A stretch of 64,000 nucleotides of DNA from positions 6,946,501 to 7,010,500 of the forward strand of contig NC_134960.1 in assembly GCF_965638725.1 (NCBI RefSeq). The letters run 5' to 3'. The notes under the pieces are model-generated. The model saw nothing but the letters and a program-made list of their open reading frames with translations. It was not told where the DNA came from and did no database searches. Origin of the DNA: Aptenodytes patagonicus (taxonomy: Eukaryota > Chordata > Aves > Sphenisciformes > Spheniscidae). The translations under genes and the position numbers were made by a program. This document shows, piece by piece, positions 25,001-37,200 of the stretch (its first letter is position 1; the number at the start of each line of letters is the position of its first letter).

Positions 25001-28000
25001 GGAGGAGGGGAAAAAAATTAAAATAAAATCAAAAGGAGAGGCAAGGCTGTGCCAGGGCTGGGCTGCAGCCAAGCTCTCGCTCTGCTCCTCTAGTGCATCT
25101 CAGCAGCGCCCTGGGCAGCCCCCAGCCCACCTGGGAGGGGGTCTGGCCGCCTCGGGCCCCAGCATGGAGCAAAGCCCCTGGCCGAGGGATGTGCACGCGT
25201 GTGTGTGTGCGTGTATAAATAAAAGGGACCTCGGGAGGAGGAGAAGGGGGGAGGCTGCCTCGCCAATGAGGAGCGGAGTCCCTCTGACTTCCTCCCTCCA
25301 CCCTCTGCGGGGACCCTTTGCAGAGCAAAACCTGCGATTAAAGCCCAGCAGACGAGTGCGATGGGGGGAAAACAAATTTAAAAAAAGGAGGAGAAGCCAA
25401 AGTGGCTGGAAGGAGAGGGGAGTTTTGCCGCAGGCTGCCGATGAGGGGGAGCGGCAAGGGCCCGGCTAACGGGAAACAAAAGGAGCCCGGACCAGCCTGG
25501 CTCTCGCCTCCTTAAACCAGAGGGAAGGAGCTGCTCTCTCCCTGTGTCTGCTTTCAATTCTGGCCTTTTTCCCTGTTTTCTTTCTCTTTTCTTTTCTTTT
25601 TTTTCCCCTCAAGCCCCCCCCTCCTGTTTTCTTTTTTTTTTTTTTTCCCCTTTCTCAGGATATGAGGGGATGTTTAGAAAATCCGCTGCCCACGCCAGCA
25701 GCTGACTCATGTTTTTATTAAAGAAGGCCTGTACTGAACTGACTCCGCGTATTCCCCCCGGACGCCTCCCCGAGCCGTGCCGTGCCGGCACTGCGCCTCC
25801 CGCCCCGCTGACCCCCGGCCAGCCGCGGCCGCTCGGGGACCGCCAACGCACCCTCCCAGTCCTTTTTTTTTTTTTTTTTTTTTTGGATCGGGGAATAAAA
25901 GGTCTTGTGCAACTGGGATGCTGTCGCAGAGGGTGGGTTTGGTTGGGGACTCAGGACCGTTTGGGCTGCCGAGGGACGTGGAGCTGGGAGAGGCGTCAGG
26001 AGTTTCCACCTTGGCCGTGCCATCATCTCATATGTCCTGCACCCCTCCTGCCCCAGGGGGGTGGAAGCCAGCTGATGGACCTGCTTTAAATCCTCCCTAC
26101 ACCTTGATGAGTTCAAATAAAGTTTCTGAGATTGTCTCAATAGGCAAAACATTATCGTTTGTCCAAAAGGGGATTTTTTTTGCAATTTGTTTCGGCACTA
26201 TAACAAGGTGCAGAAGCTCTTTGGATCAAAACTGTCTTTTGACCCATCATTTCTTGCCACCATTTCCATCTTGGGGATGTGCTTTTGTCTGATCCAAACA
26301 AGAAAAACTGCAAAGATGCACTGGCTATCCTGAAAAAGGAGACTCCCCTGAAAAGATACCTTTCTATCTTTCTTTTTTTTCCTTTCCAAGAATGAAAAAG
26401 CCCTTCCCATAAAGACAACACCACTGAAATCTGTGTTCCTTGCTTGTTTGCAAGGCAGACTCATCCCCTCCTGCCTCGCTAATGAACGCCTGCACAATGG
26501 GCATGGCTAATGATTCCCGGGCTGGACGAGCCGGAGAGATTGCCGTTTATCGTCCGTTATCTCGGTGTTTTCTTTGCACCGATGAAAAACCAAAGGGGAA
26601 GGTCTTTATTCTGTGCAGCCGCGGAGGGCGAGGAGAGCCGGGCTGCGGCACCCCCGGTTATCCGCAGGCAATGAGCGGCACTTTGCACAGGGCTCGCGTG
26701 CCGGCTCCACGCCTGGCAGGGTCTGGCAGCTGGGCAGGTACAGCTGCGGACAGGGTAGGGGAGATGTGGGCCTGGCTGAGCCCAGGCAGGAGAGGAAAGC
26801 CGGGGAAAGGAAGGATGGTGGAGAGGCAGCCCCCCGGGAGCTGGAGGGGCTCTTACGCCAGGCTGCATGGGGGGTGAAGCGGTGATGGCTGGGCGAGAAC
26901 CCGCTGCTCCCCTGCGCCGGGCTGGCCAGATTCCCCGACTCCAGATGTGGTGGCGGCCATGTGTTGGGGGGCCCTGGCAGCCCCCTCAGAGCCGAGACAG
27001 TCTGTCGTGCAGAAGAGGAGCCAGCGAGCGTGAGAGCGGCTCATATGGGGGGCAGGTGGCAGAGGGGACGTGCTGCACACATGGCTCTTCCTGACACTTT
27101 TCCCAAGGGATAAAGACGTGTCTGACGGATCCCTGCACGGGGACATGTGGGCTGCTGGGAATAGCTCAGCAGAGCTGTTTCCCGGCAGCGTCTCCCCTTC
27201 AAGGACAGCATCGCTGCTCCCAATGCAGCAGGAGAGGGAGAAACCCGCTGGTACAATCCTGCTGGGCCCCTCGCACCGGGGATGGTCTACCTGGGGTGAG
27301 CAGGGGGTGGAAAAGCTAGCATGGACCACGCTTGAGGGCAGACCATCCTGATCCTGAGGTGGGATGTATTCCCCACCTCTTCCCCCTGCAAACAAATGAC
27401 CCCAATACCCCCTCCCGGGCTGAGAGCAGGGACAACCTCGGCAAACAAAACCCTCTCCCAGGAGAAGTCTGCAAAGGCCAAGGTTCATTGTTTTGGGATG
27501 CTGAGAGGGCCCTGGAGAGCCCACAGCATCCCGGCAAGCACATGGCGGCCCGTGCTATACGTCCCCAGGGAGCATCCAGGGCTGCGCACTTTGTTTAGGA
27601 ACAGCACGTCGGGGTTATGGCAGCTCCTGGGAAAGGCCAGCTCAGAGGAAGCACCGAAGCCAGAGGGACTTGCTTGTGTGAGCGCGTGGGCAGAAGGGAG
27701 CAGCTCAGCTACCTCTGCCTCACCCCCCCCCCCTTTCATTGCTCACCTCTATTTTTGGCGCCTGCACCCCCGTTTGTGGCACTTGCAGGACTTAGTGATT
27801 CCCCCAGGGCTGGGACAGCTGCAGTGTGGGCTGCCAGAGCTGCTCTTGGCTGAGATTTCCAGCCTCAATAAGCATCGTTAAGTGCTAGCGAGGGCTTGGG
27901 GTCATGCAGTGCAGCGTTTCTGGTGGGGACAGCAGCCACTGAGATAGGGACACTCCAGGGTATTTGGACTGCTCTGGCATCACCTGGATCAGAGTAGCTC

Positions 28001-31000
28001 TCTGACATCCTGCCCCATCCCAGGCAGAGCTGGGACCACAGGGAAAAGCCCATATCCCGCGCCTGACGTGGAGAAGAGACACCAGAGCCAGGTTACCCAA
28101 CATGATGGTGGGAACGGCTGTGCTGGAGTCAGCGACAGGTCCCATGTGCCAGCGGGTAAGAGGCAGGTAGGAAAGAAGCAGCAGATGTCAGCCTTTCCCA
28201 CTTCTCCGAAGGTTTAACGAAGGCCAGATTCGCCCCTGGCTTCAGTTCCTTCGAGTCTCTATCAACTCCAAGTCAGCCCAGGAATTTCAGCATCGCCCTG
28301 ATGCGGTGTTGAGCCGCAGACCACAAAAGAGGAGTGGCAGGTGCCGGGGAGCATGGCACCACATCTGGGCAACCCATCCGGCGCAGCAGCTGTCAGCACT
28401 TGCTCCTGGCTGGATCCATCTCTTGGGCCCTGGGGAGAGCTGCATGGAGGCTTCATCCAGCCCTTTCCAGAGCTCTGCCCCGGCCTCTGGAGGAACCGCT
28501 GCCCTGTGCATGGTCCTGCTTTGCCAGGGTGGCGGTGGGTGACAGCAGTGCCCAGGGAGGAAAGGGAGGCAGAAAGTGCCGGCCTCCTTCCAGAGTGACC
28601 ATGTGGCTGAGCACAATGTGCTGGGGAGCATCCCAGGCTGGAGAGCACCCTGCGGCACCGTGAACGCTGGTCACGGACACCACAGGGTGACAGTGGTGTC
28701 AGGAGGTATCACTGAACCATACGCCATACGGTGCTGTGTCCCTACAGATGCTGGCCCGTTCCCTACATCCCCCGGGGTTCAGGTGCTTGGAGGAGGCACT
28801 AGCCAGCAGCGGAGGATGCTAGCCCACTGCCTCTCCCTGCCTCGAGGTCTTTCCGCCCCCTGTCCCACGCACTCTTCCTAACCCCCATGATGAGCCTTGG
28901 TATTAAATGTGCTCCGCAGAGCCCCAGGAGGCAGCGGCAGGCTCCTGGGTGAATACTAATAGCGATGCCGTCCGGTCGCCCCAGACTTTCCCACACATCT
29001 GCAGCCACTTAATGTGGGAATCGTTAACCCTCTGCTTACGCAGTGCCTGAGACGTGGTGAAGGAGCGAAACACGGCCAGGATGCTCCCCGCCAGGCCCTG
29101 GCCACCTTCGGGACCCCGTGTCTCCTGTTGCAGGCTGGGTGGGCAAGCCGTGCTCAGCACCCATCGGCTGCACAGCGAGCACCCAGCTCTGTGCCGGTGC
29201 AGGGGGAATCGCATCACCAACCCGGTGAGAGCAGGGGCCCCGCACACGCTGGAAAGCAATGAGAGATGCCAGTGTATGTCCCTGTCCCCAATGCCCTCTT
29301 GAGGATCGTCCCAAGATTTGTGGCATTTGCATTTTGCTGGGAAAGCTGATCCCAAAGAGCAACACCGAGCCCTGGGGAGGGGAGAAGGGGGCTGTACGGC
29401 AGTGCTGGCAGCACATCAGTTTGGGCTATCCCGGTCCAGCACCCAACTCTCTGGGAACCAGCTCTGCAGAGCCCTCCTCAGCACAGGGACACAAGTGCTA
29501 GCAGAGTTGCAGTTCAGGCATCTGGGAAAAGCCAAAGGGCACACGAGAGTGTGCAGTGGGGCTGATGGAGCTGAGCAGGGGGTTGTCCTCTGCAAGACGG
29601 CTGCACTGATGTCTCCGTTTCCAGAGAGGAGGGGATGCTCTCGGGGAATTCGGTGGGGCAGCTGTGCTTGCCGCATCCCTCCCTTGCTCTCTGGGATGCT
29701 GCTCCAAAGGTGTATGGCAGGAATTATGCATAGGAGACATGCTCTGCTCTCTCTTTCCTCCTGCTGCAGGACGGTGGCAGGAGAAGCTGGGGAATGGGAG
29801 GAAGGTGCTGGCTGGGCTGGGGTGCGCATGGGGCCACGCAGCTCTGGGATGTGCTGGTCTGAGGCCACCGGTTTGCCTTTGGGAGCAACAGGGGCTGGGG
29901 GGAGTGGGGAGGCCACGGGCCCATGGGGCTGCCAGGGAGGTGGTGGAGCAGGAGGCTCTGGGGGGAAAGGGGAGTGAGGGAAGGCACCCACCCGACCCTC
30001 TGTGGGCATCTTCCTGCCCTGCCGAAACCATGGTGGGGGTTCAGAGCAAGCCGGGGGACAAGGCAGGGCTTGGTTTCCTGGGGTGAGTGCCTCCTCCATG
30101 GGAGGAGGAGGTGGTGGGGTGGTCTCCCCTGCAAACCTGCTCCATCTGTGATAGCTGCTTGCAGCCTGGCCCTGGGGACCTCCCGGCCCTCCCTTCCCCA
30201 GCTCTCCTGCTTCCAGGAGATGGCATCACTCGATCACGGATAGCAGCACCGAGCCCCAGGGAGCGTCGGGGGAACCCTGGCCGCTTTCCCTCTCCGCCGC
30301 ATCTGCCTGGTTTCCACCAGGAATCTCAGGGCTGGAGGACTAGCAGGAGCTCCCCAGGCTGGGTTTGCTGCTGGGGGTCTCTGGGGTGGATAGAGAGGGT
30401 ACTGCCACCTCCTCTCATCCAGCTGGGGACCCCCAGGGGCTCTGGCAGCCCCTGACCTGTTCACCCATGGGACCCTGGTGTGGGTGGCATCCTGGGGCAC
30501 GGAGGGTCCCCAGCAGTACCCTTCAGTACTGGGGGAGGAGCAGCTGGGATGCTCCTCGGGGAGCCCACGGAGGGGAGCCCATGGAGGGCTCCTCACCTGC
30601 CTCTCCCCCAGCATAAACTTTGCCAACCATAATACTCACCAGTAATAAACAGGCCAAAGAAAAGGAAAAGAGGGAAGTTATCATCGGTAGATCTTTATGG
30701 CCCAATTGTCTTCCCCTGCCCCCTTCACCCTGTGCCAAGGGAGCTCGTGGCTGTTAGCAGGCACCTGGTGATGCTACGCCCCACTAAGCCCTTCACCTGC
30801 CACAGGGAGGATGCAGGTGTGGGGTGCTGCCCCCGGACCCCTGGACCCCCAGTCCCCAGCAGCTGCCTGAGCCCTTGGCCTTGGCTCCATGGGCTGGGAA
30901 AAGGGAAAGGGGGGCCTGGGCTGCCCGTCACCGCCCGCGGGAAACAGCCAGCAGCAGGAATAACCCCAGCAGCCCCCATCCCTGAAATGCAGTGCCCCTG

Positions 31001-31417
31001 GGGTGGGGCCCATCAGCCACCTGCGTCCCTCCGTACCGCCCAGCATCCACTCACGGGGGATTTTCTTCTTTTTTTCCCACTCCCTGAGCCAGCGTCTCTT
31101 TGCTGGAGGAGGAGGAAGAAGGCCTTGGCTCTCTTGTTTAAACAAAGCCATGGTTGCACTGAGACCTTGGGAAAAAAACAGAATAGATGGGGTTATACGG
31201 CGCATCAATCAATCTGCGCTGTGGCGTGAGCTGAGATCATCACCGGGTGAGACGGTCATGACGGTCACCTTTGTCACGAGGGAGGGAGACAGGACAAGGC
31301 TGGGTGAGGGGCCGGGGATGCTGGGGGGCACAGGGAGGATGCTGCAAATTGCTCACCTCTCGTGGTACCTCGCCAGGTCTCAGGAGGCAGAGCCCGGGCG
31401 ATGCCAGCTCTGGGGGT

Positions 31418-31457
31418 GATTTCCCATTGCTGGGGTTGATTTCCCATTGCTGGGGTT
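31418..31457. repeat. 20-bp perfect tandem duplication
   Basis: The unit GATTTCCCATTGCTGGGGTT occurs twice in direct succession with no mismatch. Confidence 0.95.
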
Positions 31458-32192
31458 TTACTCTGCTCCCTTCTTGCAAACCAGATCCCCTACCTCTTAC
31501 CATCCCCCTTTGATCTCATCCTGGCTCCCACCTCTTTGCGGGGAGTGGATGTGGCACAGGGACATCCGTGTAATATTTTCAGCCAGTTTCAGTCGGAATC
31601 GGGGCTGGAGCAATGGGACGAGGCATCCAGGGCTGATGCAGAGCCGCTGCGGGTCCACAGCTCCGCGGTTAGGGGTGCTGCCCCGTTATGGCTCCAGCGC
31701 GCTGTGCTTGATTGCAGGATGGGAACGGCAGCAGCCTGGCCTGGCTGCGGCTGGGAGGGCTGCGAGGTGGGTACAGCGAGCTCTTGCAAAGTCCACCGTG
31801 AGCAAACAGATGACAGCAGTGCCGCAGGGGCTCGGGGACGTGCCGATCCCTCTATGAACACAGGAGAGCTCAGGATGCCGTGGGGAGGAAGGGCTGGCGT
31901 GGGAGCGAGCGGGGCCCCAGGGAGCACGAGGGGCTGGGTGCTGTCCCCAACCCACCGGCTAACGCTGGGGACATCTGCCACCGGCTGCAGGGGGGGAAGA
32001 GCAAGAAATGGTTGTGCGTCAAATGCACTGAGCTCTTTGAGTCAGAGAGGCTTTGCTGGTTTTGTTACCATTTTCCTTTTAACCCCACAAATCTGGGAGG
32101 CAATTCCACACTGGAAACACTTCCCACGTTCATATCAGGAAAAAGCTCTGAAAGTCTCTTATTTTATCCCCTCCTCTCAATTTCATTCTAAA

Positions 32193-32407
32193 TCTCTTTT
32201 TTCCCTGCTTTTTTTTTCTTTTTTCTTTTTTCTTTTTTTCTTTTTTCTTTTTTCTTTTTTCTTTTTTCTTTTTTCTTTTTTTTTCTTTTTTCTTTTTTCT
32301 TTTCTTTTTTCTTTTTTCTTTTTTTCTTTTTTTCTTTTTTCTTTTTTCTTTTTTCTTTTTTTCTTTTTTCTTTTTTCTTTTTTCTTTTTTTCTTTTTTCT
32401 TTTTTCT
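32193..32407. repeat. (TTTTTTC)n polypyrimidine array
   Basis: About 215 bp of T runs of 4 to 9 bases, each ended by a single C, mostly in a seven-base period. One strand is pure pyrimidine and the other pure purine. Open frames rich in Lys and Glu across it are artefacts of the repeat. Confidence 0.97.
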
Positions 32408-33584
32408 GTTTCTTATTGTCAAATTCCAGGCTGTTGCTGTCCCGGGAGGGTGAGGACCGACCAGTCCTCACCCTGCTCATGTTTCCAGCAGGGAAAGGGG
32501 CTGGTGCAGAGAAAAGGACAGAGGTGGCCTTGGGGAGGTGACAAAACACCCTCCTGGAGCCTCTGCGGGGCTGTGCTTTGGTTTGAGGAGAAAAAGCCAG
32601 CCTGCAAACGATGACTGTGACTACAACAGTGGTGGCCAGCACAGCCGGAGTGTGACACCAGTGGGGAGGGGGATGTTGGTGGGGAAGAGGCTCCCGGCTG
32701 CAGATGATGGGGTTTTCTGGCCTGGATGGCACAGAGCTGATCCTCAGTCCCCCACCCGCCTCCGGAGCAGAGGTGTGTCTGGCCTGACGGGTGACGAGCG
32801 GGTGATCTCCCACATCCCACCTTGCAGGCAGACGCGGCTTCGCGGGGGTCCTGTTTCTGCTTGGGTTTCCCTATCAGAAAATGTATGGGGATCTTCTTGC
32901 TTCTTTAAGAAAGGAAACAGATGAGAAACTCCTCTTGCTGCAGGGTCGGGAGCCCCTTGGAGCCATGTCGGAGCCCAGGGACTCCCTGTTGGGTCCATGG
33001 TAGGGGCGTTCCCCCTGCACACAGCTAGCTCTGTCTGTCTGTCTGTCCCGCTCTCTGGGGCCGGGCTGAGCTTTGCTATCGGGGTTGGAGGGGTGGGTTT
33101 GTCCCCGGATGGAGTAAATGCAGGGGGACCCAGAGCCTTCCCTTCCCACCAGTCCCCCATTTCCGAATCAGGCGGATGCTGCTACTGGGCGTGGGAAAGC
33201 ACCACCCCAGAGCAAGGGTTCGGTGTCCCCCAATGTGGGGACAGGGCTGGTGGCAGGCACAGCCCAGCTTGTCCCCTGCCTGCAGCTGGGCTTTAACACA
33301 AGGGCTCAGACCAAGGCACCCTGCTCCTGGGGTACAGATGGCTTCAGGGATGGGGTGGGCTCCCTTGGGGCATTCTTGCTGGTGACACCCGCTATGCCCT
33401 AGTGTCCCCAAAGCCGGCTGATACAAAGGGACCATGGCTGGTGGCGTGGGGACAGCTGTGGGGTGGTGACAGCAGAGGGGACGCGGGGTCCTCCGTGCTC
33501 CCTGGGGTCACCCACCACCTCGGCCCCCCTGCAGCCGGGGTGGGAGGTTTGAATTCGCCCCCCTCGCCCGCTGGGGTTCCTGCA

Positions 33585-33644
33585 CTTTGAAATGCAAACC
33601 TGCCTTTCAATGCAAATGCTGCGAGAGGTTGGGCCCAATAAAAG
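33585..33644 (+). promoter_or_regulatory. Candidate CDX1 core promoter with TCF/LEF-type and octamer motifs
   Basis: In order on the plus strand are CTTTGAA (33585-33591), an inverted TCF/LEF core; the octamer ATGCAAAT (33610-33617); and a TATA-like AATAAAAG (33637-33644), about 160 bp upstream of the CDX1 start codon. Wnt/TCF control of Cdx1 is established in mouse. Function here is inferred from motif and position only. Confidence 0.45.
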
Positions 33645-33801
33645 CCTGTGGGCAGGGAGGTGCCTGGCCCCGGGACACAGCTCCCCAAGGCGCCCAGGTG
33701 AGCGGCGGCGAAGGAGGGGCGGCCGCCTCCCTGCCAAACCAAACCCGGCCCGCAGCCGGTGGCACGGCGGTGCAGCATGTGTGCGGAGCCGGCTGGGGAA
33801 G

Positions 33802-34228
33802 ATGTATGTAGGTTATCTTTTGGATAAGGACACCAACATGTATCCTAGCCCCGTCCGGCATCCCAGCCTCAACCTCAACCCCCAGAATTACATGCCGGGG
33901 CCGCCCCAGTACTCGGACTTCGCCAGCTACCACCATGTGCCGGGGATTAACAACGACCCGCACCACGGGCAGCCAGCGGCCGCCTGGGGCTCCCCCTACA
34001 CCCCTGCCAAGGAGGACTGGCATTCCTATGGGACCACCGCTGCTCCTTCCACCGCCAGCCCGGGGCAGTTTGGATTCAGCCCCCCAGATTTTAACCCCAT
34101 CCAGCCCCCGGGCTCTGGACTCCTGCCTCCGCCCATCAGCAGCTCGGTCCCCCAGCTCTCCCCTAACGCCCAGAGACGCACCCCATACGAGTGGATGAGG
34201 CGCAGCATTCCCAGCACCAGCAGCAGCG
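33802..34228 (+). CDS. CDX1: CDX1 exon 1: activation domain and hexapeptide
   Basis: This exon has 427 coding nt, 142 codons plus one base, ending in AGCAGCG before GTAAGG. It is rich in Pro, Ser and Tyr and holds the conserved N-terminal caudal region and the PYEWM motif. Confidence 0.95.
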
Positions 34229-37200
34229 GTAAGGAAACCCCCCAGCCCTGCACCCCTGCGCCTTCCTTGGTGCAGAGGATTCCTGAGCTTGAAGTCCTGC
34301 GGGGCCGGATCCTGCTCCACGGCTCTCCCTGCATGGGGACTGCTGGGAGGGACAGCATGCTTGGCCTGCCCTAGGCATGGCGCCTGGTCCCCAAAGAGCA
34401 GGGAGACCCCACTGCTGAGGTGGCAGGGGCCGAGGATGGGCAGGGAGGGTACCATCCTTCTGCGTTGCTGACTGCTGGGGTTATATGGTTGGAAAGTCCT
34501 TTTCCCTGGCCGGTCTCTGCTCCTGCACCCCTGCCCTCGCCTGCCGCCACTGGGTAAGATGGGCAGAGCCAGACACCCCCAGGATCCCAGGGCCCTGCCA
34601 GCCCCGAGGGGGTGTTGGACGGGGTGTCTTGTGTGTGCAAGGGGGAGCATGCGGGGCAGTGGCTGTGAGCTGGCGTGCAGCTGCGTGTGAGAGCCCGTGT
34701 ATGGGGGGTGTGCGTACGTGTGTGCAAGGTGCCTTATGCTGCCTGCATGTGTAGTGTGTGTGTATATCTGTACAGGGAAGGTACCATATGTATATATGGG
34801 GAGGGAAGGTCCTGCACGCACTGTGTGTATGTATGTAAGATGTATTCAGTGCGCGTGAGGTGCTATAGGCTCTGTGTGCGTGTGCAAGGTGCCATAAGCA
34901 GTATGTGTGTATGGGGCTTGCTGTACAGACAGCGCCAGTGATGTGTACAGGGGATGCTACATGCTCACTGTGCGCGTGCAAGGTGCACTCTTGAGGACAG
35001 TGCCGTGTGCGGTACGTGTGCAAGGAGTGGTGTGTGTGTGCATGTGTGGTGCGTGTGCAAGGCGCGGCGTGTGTGCGCGCATGTGTGGTGCGTGTGCAAG
35101 GCGCGGGGTGCGTGTGTGGTGTGTGTGCAAAGTGCGGTGCGTTTGGGGACCGTGCCACGTGGAGGGTGCATGCGGGTGTTCCAGGTGCAGCACGCTGTGT
35201 GTGCGTGTGCGCAGCGTGTGGGTGCCGTGCGCCGCGTGAGCGGGTGCCCCCGCTCCTGTGCCTACCGCTGGCCTGGGCACCGAGCGGCCGTGCTGTCCCC
35301 AGGGCCCTGTCCCCCTGTCCCCGGGGTCCTGTCCCTGCTGAACTCCTGACCCGGGGGCGGGGGAGGCGTCTGGTCAACCCCAGCCCCCTGCCCTCGCTGG
35401 GCGGGGGGGGGCCCTGCTGCCCACTTCAAAGGCGGTGGGCAGATCCCCCCTTGGGGCCAGCCCAAATTGACAAGGGCTTCGCTTTGTCATGGAGATGGTG
35501 GCCGGCTCCTTTGGCAGCGAGGTGAGGTGCGGGGCCCTTTGTCCTGCCCTGCCTGCGCCCTTTCATCTTCCCCTCCAGGCTGCGATCGCCGCTGCCAGCC
35601 CAGCCTGGACCCGTCCTGCCCGCAGCGGGACCCTCTGCCCGCTGGGCTTGCCCAGACCCGCCACCCCTCTCCGGTGCTGGCCATGAGCTCTGCAGAGCAC
35701 TGCGGGGGCCAAACTCACTACAGGAGTGGTCTGTGCATATCTCGGGGGCGAGTTTGCTTTCGGTTGCCCCATATCCCTGGCATCGGGGCCAGGGCTCTCT
35801 GTTTGCAAAATGTCTCCAATTTTAGGCTTGTTTCTGGCTCTCCGCTGTCCCTGCGTGGGGCTGGCCAAGCAAGGGGCTCGTGCAGAGGTGCCTGGGGTCT
35901 TCCAGAATGTAAAATAGCTCCTCGTGTTCACCGGATCCGTGTGGCAGGGATGGGGATGGGGCCGGGGCCGTCCCAGCGGGACCAGTGGCTGCGGTGGAGC
36001 AGGCAGAACATCCCGATAAACGGAAAAAACCAGCCCCTGTCTGGAAAGAGGAGGGGAGAGGCAGGCTGGTATTTCCGGGCCCATTTTAAGCACTGAATAT
36101 ACCTATTTAGGAAAAATGCCTCCCCCCATACCCAGTGATGGAGACCCACAAGCGTGCCGGGGCTGAGGGCTTCCCTCTGCCCCGGGGTGGAAGTGGGGTG
36201 TGATCCTGCAGCCCCCCCATGCAGCTGGGACCCCCCCACTTCTGCAGGTTTTGTAGGTCCGAACGTCTCGGAGAGGAGGTGGGAGGGAAAATTAATGAGG
36301 GGAGAAAGGCATCAGCACACCTCTCCTCTGGATCAGGGGCACGGTTTTACCCCCAGCAGTGGGGCCAAGATAAAACAGGGGCTTGAAAGTGCCTCTGATT
36401 GAGTTAGATGACAATTGAGTTGATTGAATTCTGGAAAAATATCATTAGTTGCTTAGTTTGTATCTCTTAGATTAAATACATACAAAGGGAGAAATAAATC
36501 AGCCTTGTTCCCCTTGCACGCAGAGGAGGAGCTGCCCCAGCCCAGCGATGCGGGGGTGGGTGCTGGGGTGAAAGCCCCTTTCTTGTGGTGCTTTCCCAGG
36601 TCGGATGACCAGCGAGGTCCCTTTTTAGGGCACTTGGAGATTAAGGATCTGTCCTTGCATCTCTGCTGGGTCCAAGCCCAGCGCTGCCGGTTGCCAAGCG
36701 GCTGCAGGGTTCGGCTGCGGTGGGACCATGTGTTGGGAGATGGTGGGATGCAGCCCCGTGTTTTCCAGGGCTGCCCTTTAATTAAAAAAAAAAACAACAG
36801 CCTTTCTCCATTAAGCTTGAAAGAGAGCAGGGCAGAGAATGGTTTGACATAGATAAGGGTGAAATTCTTAGATGAATTATTTTATTGAAATCAATAAACT
36901 GGATTTTAATCAGTCTGGATTGATTAACTACCCATCTCACCGCAGTGGGAATAGGAAATGAATACATGGACTTTTTTGCTATAAATATCAACAGTTTCAC
37001 TGCAAGTGCTATAAATCATAATACTTCAGAGGGTTGTAAATTAAGGTTCCCTCTCTGTCTTGCCTTATATAAACAGCTCTTGGCCGCAGTTTGAAAGCTT
37101 TTGGGAAAGAGCTGTGGGGTGTTAAAAGAAAATGTTATGCAGGGAATATGAGTGTGTTGGGGGGTTCTGCAAATGCGATCCAGAGAAAAATCAATGAGAA

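Larger units (their letters stand above)
25001..33584. other. Interval between the PDGFRB and CDX1 5' ends
   Basis: No coding exon is recognised here. 25,550-25,885 has several T-rich tracts, including 22 consecutive T at 25863-25884. A plus-strand TATA-like TATAAATAAAA lies near 25,213. A 20-bp tandem duplication occupies 31418-31457, and a long TTTTTTC repeat lies at 32,193-32,407. The two genes are divergent, so this interval should hold the regulatory DNA of both. Confidence 0.6.

Noticed and set aside
32130-32813. Long minus-strand frame rich in Lys and Glu
   Set aside because: It is a translation of the TTTTTTC array; the non-repeat ends resemble no protein.
33607-34821. 404-codon minus-strand frame across CDX1 exon 1
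   Set aside because: It lies antisense to a conserved exon in GC-rich DNA, where stop codons are rare; the sequence has no domain I recognise.
34720-35140. Regularly repeated short units that might suggest a CRISPR array
   Set aside because: Spacing and units are degenerate and the DNA is vertebrate, so it is a minisatellite.
34481-35377. Minus-strand frame rich in His, Thr and Ala
   Set aside because: It is produced by the TG-rich minisatellite.
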